Shown here one piece after another: positions 1-11,447 of a DNA stretch of 64,000 bases. How positions within the stretch are numbered: position 1 is the first letter of the stretch; each line of letters starts with the position of its first letter. The stretch is from contig CM075851.1 in the NCBI GenBank assembly GCA_037975125.1, positions 126,271,981 through 126,335,980 on the forward strand, given 5' to 3'. The position numbers and the translations under genes were made by a program. The notes under the pieces were generated by a model. The model saw nothing but the letters and a program-made list of their open reading frames with translations. It had not been told where the DNA came from and did not search any database. The stretch comes from Latrodectus hesperus (Eukaryota; Arthropoda; Arachnida; Araneae; Theridiidae).

Positions 1-1110
1 ATTTTAATGAGAATCTTACGTTATTGTTAAAAATAATTAGTTGAATCGTGTTCTATCTTATATGTTTCTAGTTATGATTTGGCATTAAAACATAAAAATC
101 AAATAAATATGCATTTATATTTTTGTTCTATTTGAATAGCAATATATGGTTAGTATAATTGCAGTTAAAATACATCGTAATATGTGTTTTGATTTATTAT
201 GATCAATTTATACTAAATGTCTATAAACATCTATAATTTATCTACTTTACTGATTAATCTTTTGGAATGTAACAATAATATTTTTAAACAATGAATTACT
301 TCAGTGTTTGGATGAATCTTTTCTAAATTTTTATATAAAGAGCTACCCTAAATAAATATTTTTTTCTTATTTATGCTTATAAAATTATATGCATAAAATT
401 TTATACGAAAAATGGAACTATGTTTTATAATTACAAAAATAATGCATTGCCATTCTTAAAACTAATTGATATCTGAGCAAATATAATGTTAAATATTTTA
501 AAATTAATTCTAAATTTGTTAATAAAACAAAATAAATTAATTTTTTCATATAAATATAAAAAATAAAGAGTAATTTATAAAATAATTTGAAGTATCAAAT
601 GTAAGGCTAATACAATGTTCATATTTGAATAAAATTTCCTACGATATAAAAGCTTGCCTGTGTTATCATATGAATCATAATATTTACTAAATTAATTCTA
701 ACCCTCATTTGTATTTTTCGATATTTACTATTTAAATTTTAAATATCCAATTCCAATTATTAGACATTTTTATTTAAAATTTTAATAGGTGAAAAATCAT
801 TATTTACCTCTTTTTAACGAAAGTATTTTGATATATATTTATAGATTTAAATCTATCTAGCTATTTATAATTTATATTAATGAATGTAAGATATTAATGT
901 CAGAAGTGGTTCGATGCAATGAAATTACAATTCAAAAAGAATATTCAAGCAAATGTTACACACGAAGTTTGACATTGATGTTTAAAACAAACCAATATTT
1001 TCATCAAATGTATTATTTCTGAAAGTAAATCCTTTACGTATTTTATTCAGTTTGAATATTTCAATGTCTTAAAACATTTTTGGGAGAAAACAAAAGGATG
1101 CAAAAAAAAT
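1..1110. other. AT-rich DNA without recognised features
   Basis: No coding frame, RNA gene or recognisable repeat was seen. The sequence is low-complexity A/T with stop codons in all frames. Confidence 0.6.
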
Positions 1111-1340
1111 CAGGAAAACTTTACCACACACCAATTACTATTGATCTTTCGAGACTTTTCCCAACTCTGTCCATCGAAAACTCTCAGGAGATGTAAATCA
1201 CTGCACTTCCGTCATTTCATATTATCGAGAACTTTGTTTCTTTCCTTCTTTGAATTCTGATTTCATGCAACGTCTAAGAAATGTGGTCTGTTGGATACTT
1301 CTTGCTGTTACCGGCTTCAAATAAGAAGTTTATCAAGAGC
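1111..1340. other. Lower-AT island, unassigned
   Basis: A block of clearly more mixed base composition inside AT-rich DNA. On the minus strand it reads into a donor-like GTGTG|GTAAAGT at its low-coordinate end, but no frame stays convincingly open. It could be an old exon, a regulatory sequence or a decayed repeat. I recognise no family. Confidence 0.3.
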
Positions 1341-1768
1341 TGAATGGAGAATGGAAAGTTATTTTTATTTTATTATTAATGGTGATTTTGAATACAAATT
1401 AAATTTTAAATCAGATTAATATTTTCTTAGTAATTAATAAAATACAGAGAACTATATATATTCTGAAAGTCATTAGACTTCAAATTACGATTTCGATTCT
1501 CACTTTGGTAGGGAATATTCAGTTTGATATACACTAAATGAAATGTCAAATTAGCCTAAGTGGGCCAAAGTAACAATAGACCACCAAATTAATAAAATCC
1601 TGCAACCTAAGTTAGCTGTTGAATGCTTAATGCCATGGCTTTCAATTCAGTAGATTATGGATTCAAGTCCTTCCTTTTAATAATAAATTTATTTCCGCGA
1701 AATCAAAAATTATTTATTAAACAAATTCATTAATCCAAATAAATTCAAAGATGTAGTAATCGAACTTA

Positions 1769-2077
1769 CTTTTGTTGTTTCTAATGACACTTGGACAAGT
1801 CAAGCTCGCTATGCCTTGGCTATGAGAATTTAAGTCAATTGGGAGCGTCTTTCGTTTTAATCAGAGCACCATGGAGGTGAAAGTACGACTTTGCTCTACA
1901 CAGATACCATAGGTACCCGTTTATAGGGTAGGCAACCATTCACACCTCATTCATACAAGGAAAGGACAAAGACAGGATAGATAGAGAGAGACAGTACAGC
2001 CATGCCAGAACCGGGATTCGAACCCAGGACCTCCTTATCCACAGTCAAGCAAGCTGACCACTAGACAAGTTGGGTGG
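1769..2077 (-). mobile_element. tRNA-derived SINE, hybrid type (head A, tail B)
   Basis: On the minus strand the element opens with a tRNA-like head: box A-like GTCTAGTGGTCAG, then box B GGGTTCGAATCCCGG. A CT-rich middle with CCCTATAAACGGGTACC follows. The tail carries AGAGCAAAGTCGTACTTTCA and AAACGAAAGACGCTC and ends in an AACAAC-type terminus. An 8-bp direct repeat, CGAACTTA, flanks it at 1761-1768 and 2078-2085 and is read as a target-site duplication. The head and middle match the SINEs at 32271 and 33677, while the tail matches the SINEs at 43952 and 58293. It is non-coding and would be transcribed by RNA polymerase III and moved by a LINE in trans (family knowledge). Confidence 0.85.
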
Positions 2078-2085
2078 CGAACTTA

Positions 2086-2930
2086 ATTTTATGGATAGGG
2101 TTTTAATCTTATTACAGTTTCAATGAAGATATCTTTATCGCATTTTTATAATTGATAACATGAGTGTTGCCAAAACTAAAAGAAAATATTTAATTTACCA
2201 TTTTTAGTAACTATATATCGATAGAATGAAAGAGCGTATTACAAATTATAGAAAAATTACTCAAATACTTCCCTAACAAAATTTGTTCTTCAATGCATTA
2301 ATTTTCTGTAACAAAACAAGAAATGAGGATTCAATCGGCATATTCCAAACCGACATTTATTATTTATGATACAGTAATATAGAAACTATAGATTAAAAAC
2401 AACTCATATTTTATAAACTAAAATGAAGTAAAAATTTATTTAGCAATAAAAATAATTTATTTGAAATTTCATATTTTATTTAAATTCCGAATCTTATCCT
2501 TACACTTAATTATTTTTGATAATAAATTAAGAGAACCAAATGAAGAATATGGAAAAGACAATTATGTTTCAAACTGAAGACAAAATCCTCTGTTGTCGAT
2601 TTAAAATACATATTTAATATCATGTAATTATATTCAAGCTTCAAAAACTAAATGAAGTCGAAAAATTTATCACTCAGTTTATTCATTTAATGACATAAAA
2701 TTATTAAAATAAACTGTTTCAGGAACCAAAAATATGAAGTTAATTAAAATTACATTTCAATTAAAAAGGTGTTAGAAAAATGAACAGTTTAAAAAACAAA
2801 AAAACTAAATAGAATGATTTCAATGCTCTTTTCAATTTCTCAGTAAAATACCTTAGTTTCCAAAACATTCAAATTCAATTTCTTTAAATCATGGTGATCT
2901 GATGTACGATATAAACGAAGACATTAATTA
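2086..2930. other. AT-rich DNA, nothing recognised
   Basis: No open frame of note and no recognisable repeat. Confidence 0.5.
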
Positions 2931-3221
2931 ATCATAATTAAAATAATTTATTTATTTATTCATGCATAAATAATTTACATAAATCCCAATATTTTTATAA
3001 ATAATAATGCTAGTTTTACCTGAAAACTAAAATATATTTAATGCTTTAAAAATTAGCTTTATTAAAAAGCTTTCTTAAGCTATTCTTAGTTCACAAGAAA
3101 TTAATTTGTTTTTTCTATGCGAATTAGTATTTACCAATTATTCAGCCCTTGAAATGAATCAATGAAATCATAGTTAAAATAATTTAATTATTTATTCATG
3201 CATAAATAATTTACATAAATC

Positions 3222-3228
<7 letters not shown>
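2931..3228 (+). repeat. 62-bp direct-repeat pair
   Basis: The 62 bases at 2931-2992 recur at 3167-3228 with about two differences and a start-to-start distance of 236 bp. Both copies contain TTATTCATGCATAAATAATT and end in CCCAATAT. Copy 1 continues with ordinary sequence (TTTTATAAATAATAATG), whereas copy 2 runs straight into a long (AT)n tract. This suggests a recent local duplication followed by microsatellite growth from one copy. Confidence 0.85.

Positions 3229-3306
<78 letters not shown>
3225..3306. repeat. (AT)n microsatellite
   Basis: An essentially perfect AT dinucleotide tract of about 80 bp. The minus-strand open frame through it is a translation of the repeat (I-Y) and not a gene. 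Confidence 0.95.
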
Positions 3307-3310
<4 letters not shown>

Positions 3311-3540
3311 TAAATTTATTTTAAATTCTGAATCGAGTTTTTCAAATTTACTGAAGTCCAAAGAAGTCAAATAAATATTTTAGTATTTGTAATTGGTCTT
3401 CTTTTAAATGATGAATTACTTTCTATTAAATCTTCAATATTTTTTCACCAGGCGGTGACTAAATTTCATCCTCCAAAGAGCAACGACTTTTTTCAAAACC
3501 GTTTTAAAAGAGATTCCCAGAGGCAGTTGGAATTGAATTT

Positions 3541-3686
3541 TAAGCTACAGTGAACTGTTAATCGTTCCGAAGTTTGACAGATAATCCATCATTTGAAATA
3601 TGTGAGCTCTTCCTGGGACTGAATCATTTTTAAGTACCTTGGACTCTTATTTGTCGCCTAAAACCAATCTCATATATCAATAAAAG
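3541..3686 (-). repeat. Unclassified repeat R1, copy 1
   Basis: This block aligns by eye with 17126-17252 and 33158-33305. Shared landmarks on the plus strand, in order, are a TTAATCGTTC-like block, a (A)TTTGACAGAT-like block, (G)ACTGAATCAtTTTTAAG, (T)TATTTGTCG and ATCAAT(A/C). In the other two copies the centre reads CTTACCACGAC, a strong splice-donor motif on the minus strand. Here that site is changed to CTTCCTGGGAC. No common open frame exists across the three copies. Confidence 0.5.
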
Positions 3687-4107
3687 AATTAAGCATGAAG
3701 CTGTGTCGTGAAACTTTCCAACATGTCGGTGTGTAATGAGTAATTAGCTTCTTGTATACTGGACTTAACTTTCACCATAAAAAAATTCGAATAATTAAGG
3801 AAAATGTATTTCAAAATTTTTGTCTGAAAATTACGATATAGATGCATCTTGCTTTTCTGATTTATTGCTTTTAGCTAATTATGTTTTAGAAATTTTTTTT
3901 AAATAATATGTATCTAATTATTTGCATGTACGTAGAAAAGAATATGTAAGCATTACTGGGAAAAGAAAATATATAATCACAATAAATACACGTTTAAATA
4001 CGTCTAAAAACACGTCCAAGCTACTTCACTACTAATATTTGCTGAATATTTCATAAATAGTGTTATGGTAAATAATATGGATAGATATATATTATATCGA
4101 TAGATAG

Positions 4108-4111
<4 letters not shown>

Positions 4112-4196
<85 letters not shown>
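4112..4196. repeat. (AT)n microsatellite
   Basis: AT tract of about 85 bp, preceded by GATA-like variants (ATCGATAGATAGATATT) and followed directly by a palindrome. Confidence 0.95.
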
Positions 4197-4198
<2 letters not shown>

Positions 4199-4252
4199 CT
4201 AAAACCAACTAACTAACTATATATATATATAGTTAGTTAGTTAGTTTTAGTC
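4197..4252. repeat. 56-bp near-perfect palindrome
   Basis: The left half, GACTAAAACCAACTAACTAA and on into TATATA, is the reverse complement of the right half ending GTTAGTTAGTTTTAGTC, with a single C/T mismatch in roughly 28 paired bases. The centre is AT repeat, so DNA or RNA could form a cruciform or hairpin. It abuts the preceding (AT)n tract. Confidence 0.9.
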
Positions 4253-4259
4253 AGTTTCT

Positions 4260-5540
4260 AAAAATAAATTTAGAATTATTTTATAATTTAGTAATGAAAT
4301 AAAAAATTATGCAACTTACACAGAATTATTTTCCTATTTTCATGTATGCAATATTTTTTTTCCTTTGAAATTAAAAGACATATTTTAGTTTATTTTGAAA
4401 CAAAAGTGAAACAAAGATTTTAATTTTTTCAAATATTCGAATCATTTACTGTGCATTTTTTTATTTAAGCAATGAATGTCTTGAAATTATAGACTTAAAT
4501 TCATGTTATGTGTTTATGCTTTTTTTCATACATGTTATTATATTTTTGAGAAATAATTCACACACAAAATGAGGGCAGTTTAAGTTATTCAAATGGAAAA
4601 GTTTACTCTAATAAATATTATAAAATTTTATCTTATTAATCACCACTCTATTCAGAAGGGCACTTTACTTTTCTTTTTATGTTATCTCAATGTTTAACGT
4701 GAGAAAAATGCTAACAATTGTAAAATATTTCTTCAAATTTCCCAGCAAATCTAATCAAGTTAAGGATAAATACCTAACAAATAAAAAGACATTACTGTGT
4801 TTGCTTAATCTACTTAGAAAATGATTTAAGATAAACTTAAATTATGAAATTTTAATGTCTTATTTTGAAATATTCTAAAGTAGAATGCAAATTACTATCT
4901 ATGGAATCTCAAAATCATATTTAAAGAAATATTTCAATTTATTTTAAATACTCTATATTCATAAGTTATTCAAAATGATGATTAATTTATATAGTATTCA
5001 TTGTTTATGATATTTTTATTGTCTATATGTAAATAAGGACCAATTTAACGTGTTTTTTCAATGAATGATAACAATCAATGAATATATGAAATAAGAACAA
5101 TTATATTTAAATGTCTTCAAACACTTTATTTAAAAGCGTTAGTTATATCAAGCATTTAAAATATCATTCAAAAACTAAAACATGTGAATTCAAATTATTC
5201 ATCGTAAATTTGATATTTTGAGTATGCAATCAAGAAAAACTTATGAGGATATAACACAAAAAAGCTTTTACGTAAAAACGTATATCAAGCAAATTAAAAA
5301 ATGAAAAACAATATATACTGTGGGAAGCCCAAATTTGGATTGTAATGATAAATGTAAAACACACAAAGGTTTTCTATTTGATATAATGCATGAGAGAAAT
5401 TAAAAAATTACTAGCAATTTACATTGCTAACCAAGGCGGAAAAGACCAGAGATATAGCAGCTAAATTTATTGATTGATGATAACATCTCATACAAAAAAT
5501 TTTTTCATTTCCAATGGCAGAGTTACAAGACAACTAAAAC
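4260..5540. other. AT-rich DNA, nothing recognised
   Basis: No coding or repeat feature recognised up to the LINE relic, which begins near 5.55 kb. Confidence 0.5.
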
Positions 5541-5559
5541 GCGAAAAACGGGATAAAAC

Positions 5560-6650
5560 AAAAAAACATTTTCATTTAATCAGTAAATTTAAATTGTGAC
5601 TCGTCGCACAAAAACACTCCCATTTGGAAAAACGTGGAAAAGAAGGGCACTTTTGACGATGCAGGAAATCCCTGTGATTCCTAAGATTATACAAGAAGTA
5701 GGCGGAGATTTTAGAAGCTACGACATTGATGAGGTATAGATTCATTTGAAGACAATCATGATTAGAAATGAAGTGGAACATTGCAGCAGATTCCCTTCTT
5801 GACCATTCAGGTACTACATGAATTTGATTAATCCATGGCTTATTTCTGTTAATAGAAGTGAGTTTCTAGAAAAAGTTAGCTTTGAAGGCTTTATTGACAG
5901 TTCAATTTATTGAATTGAATGTGTGGACAAGTTGAGATGTTTGAAAGTCACCACCTCCTTTCTTGGCTAGAATTCCCTGAACATCACAATTGACAGGGAC
6001 CCAATGATGTACAGGATTTGCCTGTACTCGAGAACCACTTAAGAAGATCGAAGTAGTCGTTAACAAATGAGCGACAGGAATCAATTTGTGATTCAATTAC
6101 ACTATTTGGGTCAAGAACAGCTTTAGAGACTGATAGGAACACCACCTTTGAAAAAAACCCTCGACAAGGCTGTAGCTGTAAGAGAGCTTTACGAATATTT
6201 CGAAGGTAGTCGCAAAAGGGCTGATCGGTGTGTATAAAAAAGCAGCTTCGTATGCTAAAGCTTTCAGCATAGTTTCACTTGTATCACTTTTATTAAACTC
6301 TTGTTTACGTCTGAGAGAAATCCTTATTTACAATAGCATTATGTAAAGAGGAAAATCCCTCAGCCTCAAAATTAAGGCCTAAACTTGAGATTACCTGACA
6401 AACAACATGTAAAAAACCGTTTTGTGTTTTCAACTTCCGGTCAGACTGAAAAGAAATCTCCTCCCAGAGGGTCAGACTTCCATGTGTTCTAAGAGTTTTC
6501 CTCCAAAATAGTGCTGCACCTCGTTGTATGTATGATTGACACCAACATTGTATGATGACATGAATAGGTCTGTTCCTTGTACATATCTGCATGGAATCAA
6601 AATTAGTTGTTTTTACAGTCCCTTGATCAGACACTGTGCCTGACACTGTG
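5560..6650 (-). pseudogene. LINE relic: C-terminal RT, RNase H and C-terminal tail
   Basis: Decayed 3' half of a non-LTR retrotransposon ORF2. Read from 6650 downward, the first segment has GTVKTT, then AALFWRKTLR and DRKLKTQNGF, resembling the stretch after the RT fingers and palm in LINEs with RNase H. Next comes an RNase H-like part with VFLSVSKAVL (usual SDSKAAL) and HHWVPVNCDVQ followed by LAKKGGG (usual QWVPSHCGI..GNE..AD.LAKKGA), in which several catalytic or structural residues are lost. The last segment, at 5572-5781, has NHDCLQMNLYLINV and RNHRDFLHRQKCPSF, matching the C-terminal tail of such ORFs. Frameshifts and stops separate the blocks. The 5' part is missing. It is not functional, and the clade is uncertain (I/Jockey-like). 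Confidence 0.65.
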
Positions 6651-6769
6651 ACTATGCCTTAGAAAAGATATTTATCAATTCACAACAGTATTCTCATACA
6701 CAGATAAAATGAATGAAATTACAACCTATTATGAAGTGTGGGTAATTAAAAATTTGTAATCAATGATAC

Positions 6770-7480
6770 TATAGTTATAACTTACAACTACCGACACATA
6801 CCACGGTATAGAGTCAAAGGGACATAAAATGTATCATTGGGGCAAAGCAGTCCTTGTTATTTCTACATATTGTCTAAGTCGATCTGGTGTAGTAGTGGTT
6901 GTTGCATGCCCCGCAAGTTGTTTTACAAACATGGATAAAACTTTTTGATTGTTAATACACTAACAGAGCTTGTAGGACAAGAAAGCAATGCAATTTAGTG
7001 TGTAAAAAGTGTTGAACATTGCGTACCCTTTGTGGTACTATATTCTCCACAAGGAAATCAGAAATAAAGTTCATCAGTAAAGACAAAACCACTTCTTTCC
7101 GTTGTCTATGTTCACAATTCATCACTCCAATTTAATGGTGTAAACACGAGTAGTTTTGAGTCAAAGGTTAGACAAACAAAGTGATGAATGCTTTAAAAAG
7201 GACTCACAATTCAGTTGTTAGCCGAGTAGTACGAGCAGAAATCGAATGATGATTAACAAGGGAATCTGTTATGTCATGAGGTGTACAATGAGCATTTTAT
7301 CTCATACAAAAGTCAACGTATTGTGATGTAACAATTGATTTTGTCTGTCCGTCATTGCCTTCTACATCCAGTGATTACACATCCGCATCGAGGTTGATTG
7401 ATTTCATCCAACGCGATCACTGATTTCTCTGAAGAAGATTTTATAATTAATCCACAACTCCTGTAGATTACTATTCTTCT
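6770..7480 (-). pseudogene. Tc1-like transposase relic
   Basis: Minus-strand blocks in transposase order, broken by shifts. Near 7270-7130 is a stretch with ISARTTRQL (usual SARTVRRRL). Near 7120-7060, before the first catalytic Asp region, is KKWFCLY (usual W..VLFTDESRF), with the DES motif itself lost. At 6960-6790 is a C-terminal block with QLAGHATTTTTPDRLRQYVE, TALPQ and FDSIPWYVSVVVS, closely following the Tc1 C-terminus (DQLRQ.VE..W.ALPQ..I..L..SMPRRV.AVI). No terminal inverted repeats were found. This is an old, dead copy between the LINE relic and another Tc1 element, on the same strand as both. Confidence 0.65.
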
Positions 7481-7929
7481 TCGGTCACACTCAAAAACTT
7501 ATTTAAATGATGATCGATGTGTTTTACGATGAATAATTAAACAGATTATGCAAACATTGAAAGGAAATGGACGAAAAAGGAATATTCTCTTCATTCAGAG
7601 ACCAGTACAATTCACTTGCTGGTGACAATACAGTCACCCTTGATGGCTAGCTTATAAGGCTAAAATACTAATGGTTTGAATAAATCAACACTGCAAACAC
7701 ACATGCTGTCAATTTCATACGATTTGCATACTTCTGTCAGAATATGTGCATTTTGGAAAGAAAGCAGTGTAAGTTCCACAAGTTTGAAAATTAAGATAGT
7801 TTACTTTTATACAAGTTTAAATCTATCGCTGAAAATATAAAACGTTATTTAAATACTTTATAGAAAAGAAACATGGCAAACAGAGAGCGACAGCAACGAA
7901 CAATAAGTGATCTGTAATTCGAAATGATA
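7481..7929. other. Mixed-composition spacer between Tc1 relics
   Basis: Less AT-rich than the surroundings and possibly part of the flanking Tc1 relics (N-terminal or terminal sequence), but no motif could be assigned. Confidence 0.35.
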
Positions 7930-9154
7930 TTTATAATACAGAGCAAGAAAGTGTCTGGTCAGTTAGTTGAAGGACCATCGTGGATCACATTACACGAAGT
8001 AATACGTCTAGCCATAGAGTCAGTACGAGTACTGATGGCTCCCATAATGGTACTGATGGATGAAGAATAACTCCCCATAATATTTCAACTATTTTAAAAT
8101 GTGCGTCGTCTGAAAGCGGCAGTCGGCAAATAGCGCAACATGTATCCATGCAACATCTAAAAAACGCATTCGATCGGTGAGAAATCTGGCGGGCACGTTA
8201 GTCAGGGAAAAGCTGTAAACCTTGTTGGGCATGTTGGCTTATGCAAGCAATGTATGGTGGGGCGTTTTCCTGCTGATGAAGGGCAATGGCTACCCCCAGA
8301 ATATTGGGGAGTTTCACAGGTCGTAGCTCATCATTAACGTAACGTTGGGGTGTCAAAACGCCATTCATACGAAATAGAGGTGACCTATAATCGTACGCAA
8401 TGGTCACACACGTACGTGTTGACTATCACTGAAGAAACACAATCATGGCTCATTTTAAAAAAGAAACTGAGCCACTTCGTAGTCCAAATCACTCTAATCC
8501 TACACCATTCTAAACTTTGGTGTCAATGATGTGAGGTCAGTAGTAGTATTCTTAATGGGCTCCATAAATACTGCCCACTAACAAACAGTCTACGGCATAT
8601 TGTCCTGCTTGATGTGGGAGTTTCCAGAGTGTCTTGCACATGTTACAAAATTTTGGTAGACATGTTTTTGTGGGAGCCACAGCCTCTTATTGGACACGTC
8701 TATCCACGCACGCTGATATCATCTGGCTGCACTGGCACCCCTCAAACTTTCAACAGTTCCAGCAATCTTAGACACTGCCGGTGCACTATGGACACGTTCA
8801 GGTGTCTGTAATCTGAGATTTGACATAAGAACCAACCGGCTCTTCTACGTTCCATTACCATTTCCCTCGTAAGCTGGCCTACCTGGAACTGACTTAGTTG
8901 ACGAAAATCTGCATTCTCTGAATTTAAAGGCTTCATTTGCGTCAAGAATAAACTTTCAATCATTTTTTCAAAGAACTATAACCACTCGAATATCGCTCAC
9001 TCTATCAGTTTCTAAGAATATATCTTATCCTACGTAAGCTGGACAGCCGTGCATTTCACATCATTTGCATAACTTGGTAAGGAGAGTCTACCCTGAAATT
9101 AGTATAACTGTCTGACCATTCTTTTTGGTGTTACATTTTCAATGTCGGACACTG
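7930..9154 (-). mobile_element. Tc1-like DNA transposon, decayed
   Basis: The high-coordinate terminus on the minus strand reads CAGTGTCCGACATTG followed by AAAATGTAACACC, preceded by TA (9155-9156), a typical Tc1-type end. The matching low-coordinate end is too degraded to place exactly and is set just past the transposase stop. The element carries one broken transposase gene on the minus strand. Confidence 0.7.
7950..8963 (-). pseudogene. Tc1-like DD34E transposase pseudogene
   Basis: The N-terminal helix-turn-helix region near 8900-8750 shows RQLSQFQVGQL, WFLCQISDYRHLNVSIVHR (usual ...G.S...IA..L.RN.STV.R). The next segment has LCFFSDSQHVRV, where the first catalytic Asp region (TDESRF) is disturbed. 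It is fused by a deletion to TIAYDYRSPLFRMNGVLTPQ. The second Asp position is altered: QQENAPPYIA replaces QQDNARPH.A. The third motif is PPDFSPIECV (usual SPDLSPIEHVW) and keeps Glu. The end reads DSMARRI. Several stops and shifts occur, with a deletion in the N-terminal to central linker. The element is clearly inactive. Confidence 0.8.
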
Positions 9155-9159
9155 TATAA

Positions 9160-11120
9160 TTGGACAGTGTATAAAAGAAATGAGTCTTGAAAGAGAGTAA
9201 ACATTGTCATTGACAATAATATTTCTTTTAAAAGTGGAAATACAGTTTAAATATTTTTAAAAGTTCCTGGACAAGACGTAATCATATTAACAAATCTACA
9301 AAAAAAAGATTATTTTTATTAATTATTTTAAAAATTATGTAAATGATGCAAATGAATTATTTTGATTTTTAATAACAAATAAAAACCAGGAAGACTTTCT
9401 ATCACTTAATTAAGGAAAATTAAGGGAATTAAGGAAAATTATTTGCAATGAAATAAATGTTAAAATGAGCTTACTAGATTCTCCTGAAAATGAGAATAAT
9501 TTTCCCTTTAGTTGAAACAAACTCTTAAATTTATAAGAACAAAACAGCTAAAAACATCACAAAACTGAGTGTCCCATACAGCTGGTGGAACTAATCTTTA
9601 CTAAAGATACAAATTTCTCGAGGAATACTCAAGCTATAAAATTCCAAATCGACTGATAAAATTTAAATAATAAGAGAATATTCTCTCATAATCGTTGCAA
9701 AACCGAATTGTTATAAAGGAATGCGGAAGAAATAATCGACTTCATGACAAAATTAAAAATTTGGTAAATAATTTGATCATTAACATTTCTGCTTAGTGTT
9801 TTCTTTTCTAAATGTTTTGTTTACAAATATAACACAACAAATGTGTTACTTTGCTGTTCATTTTACTTTATCAATTAATATAAAATATTTTTGTCCCTTA
9901 TATAAGTAATACGTTTTTCTTAAATACATATGGAGTTTTTCGTTGAATGAATTTCTGTGCTTTGGAATGAATTTATTTTTAAAGATTTCTGTGCTTATTA
10001 AACAATTTATTTATTTATTTATTTTCTATAGTTTATAACATATGTGCGTAGTGCTGAAATTAACTGTATTTCTTACACACACACACACATTAATATATAT
10101 TAGCGTATATATGTATTTATAGAAAGGTACATATGGATATAGCTATGCATATGTAAAATTTAATTTTTTGTTCAAAATATTATTTTTTCTAAGAAGTATC
10201 TTCTTTGATTGTGTTCAATTTAATTTGTATTATATGGAGAGATATGGGTATTTTAGATATCACAGTAACGAGAATGATGAATTACACCTAGTAAAATAAG
10301 TGCAATACGATGGTTTAAAAATAATTAATTCCCTCATACACATATCTTCACTATGAAATATCTTAAGAAATGCCTTGAAAAAAATAAAATTTTCTTAGTT
10401 ATTCCTTAAAATTAATTTTTTAAGCAATCATATGTTAAATGCGTGAAGATGTGAACGATGACTCACGAAATCATTAAAATATATATTCAATTAAAAAATT
10501 CAAAAGGATAAATCAATACAACATTTAGAATTTTTTTGTAAAAAATTAAATAAAATGTCATGCATACTTTTATTGATTATTTAATTTACTTCATGACAAA
10601 GTATTACAAGTAAAAAAATTTTGTGAAGAAATTACTGTTTGATAAATTCTCACTTCTAGTAAGGCAAAATTTAATTCAATTAAAGAAGCTCGTTAACTTA
10701 GCTCATTTTAATGGTCTCATAAATGGTAGGGAATTGAAAGCAAGGAAGCCGAACCAAGAGAGATTATTGAGAGAAATCTTATTGATTTTAGTTTCTTAAA
10801 TATCTGTTGTATCCAATTAAATTCATTAATTTAAAACTGTGATGATAATAATGGAGTGCTACTATTTTTTTAGAATTCACTTCGTGAAACTTTACAACTT
10901 ATTGTAAATAATAACATATTAATATGAACGCATATATCCATTTATTTTTGTAGCAATTATTACTTATATGAGGTTGATTTTGAATTCATTAATATTTTTG
11001 TTTTTTTGAAACCCGGTCTAACATATAAGGAAAAGATATATAAAGTAACCATCTTGGAAACGAAAACTTCAGGCTTTAAACTTTTCTATTTCATTTGTAT
11101 ACTCATTATTTGCTATTTTT
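9160..11120. other. AT-rich DNA, nothing recognised
   Basis: Contains only a short (AC)n run at about 10075-10089 and no coding frame of interest. Confidence 0.6.
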
Positions 11121-11132
11121 ATTTAAAATAAC

Positions 11133-11435
11133 GCCAACCGATGGCTGAGTGGTTAGCGCTCCTGACTCCTGACCTGTGGGTCCTGGGTTCGAATCCCGGT
11201 TCGGGCATGGATGTTACTTTGTTTCTCTGTTCTCTCTGTGTTGCTCCATCCTCTCTTCCGTGATGATGTATGAATGTGGCCCACCCTATAAACGGGTTTG
11301 TGGTGGTATGACATGGGTAACGCTACTCGCCTCCGTGACTTGGTTCACAGGTGCCCGCTTTGTAACGACAAATACGTAGCAGTTTCTGGCTTTGTTGTGA
11401 CATAGTCACCCAAGTGTGCCCGCCATTGGAAAAAA
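11133..11435 (+). mobile_element. tRNA-derived SINE (head A, tail C)
   Basis: The head has box A TGGCTGAGTGGTTAGCGC and box B GGGTTCGAATCCCGGTTCGG, so an internal RNA polymerase III promoter is present. A CT-rich middle with CACCCTATAAACGGGTT follows, then a tail containing GTGACATAGTCACCCAAGTG and ending CATTGGAAAAAA. Perfect 12-bp flanking repeats, ATTTAAAATAAC, at 11121-11132 and 11436-11447 mark the insertion. The head and middle resemble the SINEs at 1769, 32271 and 33677, but the tail differs from all of them. The open frame inside it is not a gene. A functional tRNA gene is unlikely because no acceptor-stem partner follows box B. Confidence 0.9.
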
Positions 11436-11447
11436 ATTTAAAATAAC

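Noticed and set aside
8614..8811. Plus-strand 65-codon frame
   Set aside because: It is antisense to the recognised Tc1 transposase relic on the minus strand.
11133..11205. Functional tRNA gene
   Set aside because: Box A and box B are good, but no 3' acceptor stem closes the fold, and the element continues 230 bp to a target duplication.
11176..11379. 67-codon frame inside the SINE at 11133
   Set aside because: It lies wholly within a tRNA-derived non-coding repeat. Box A and box B explain the sequence.
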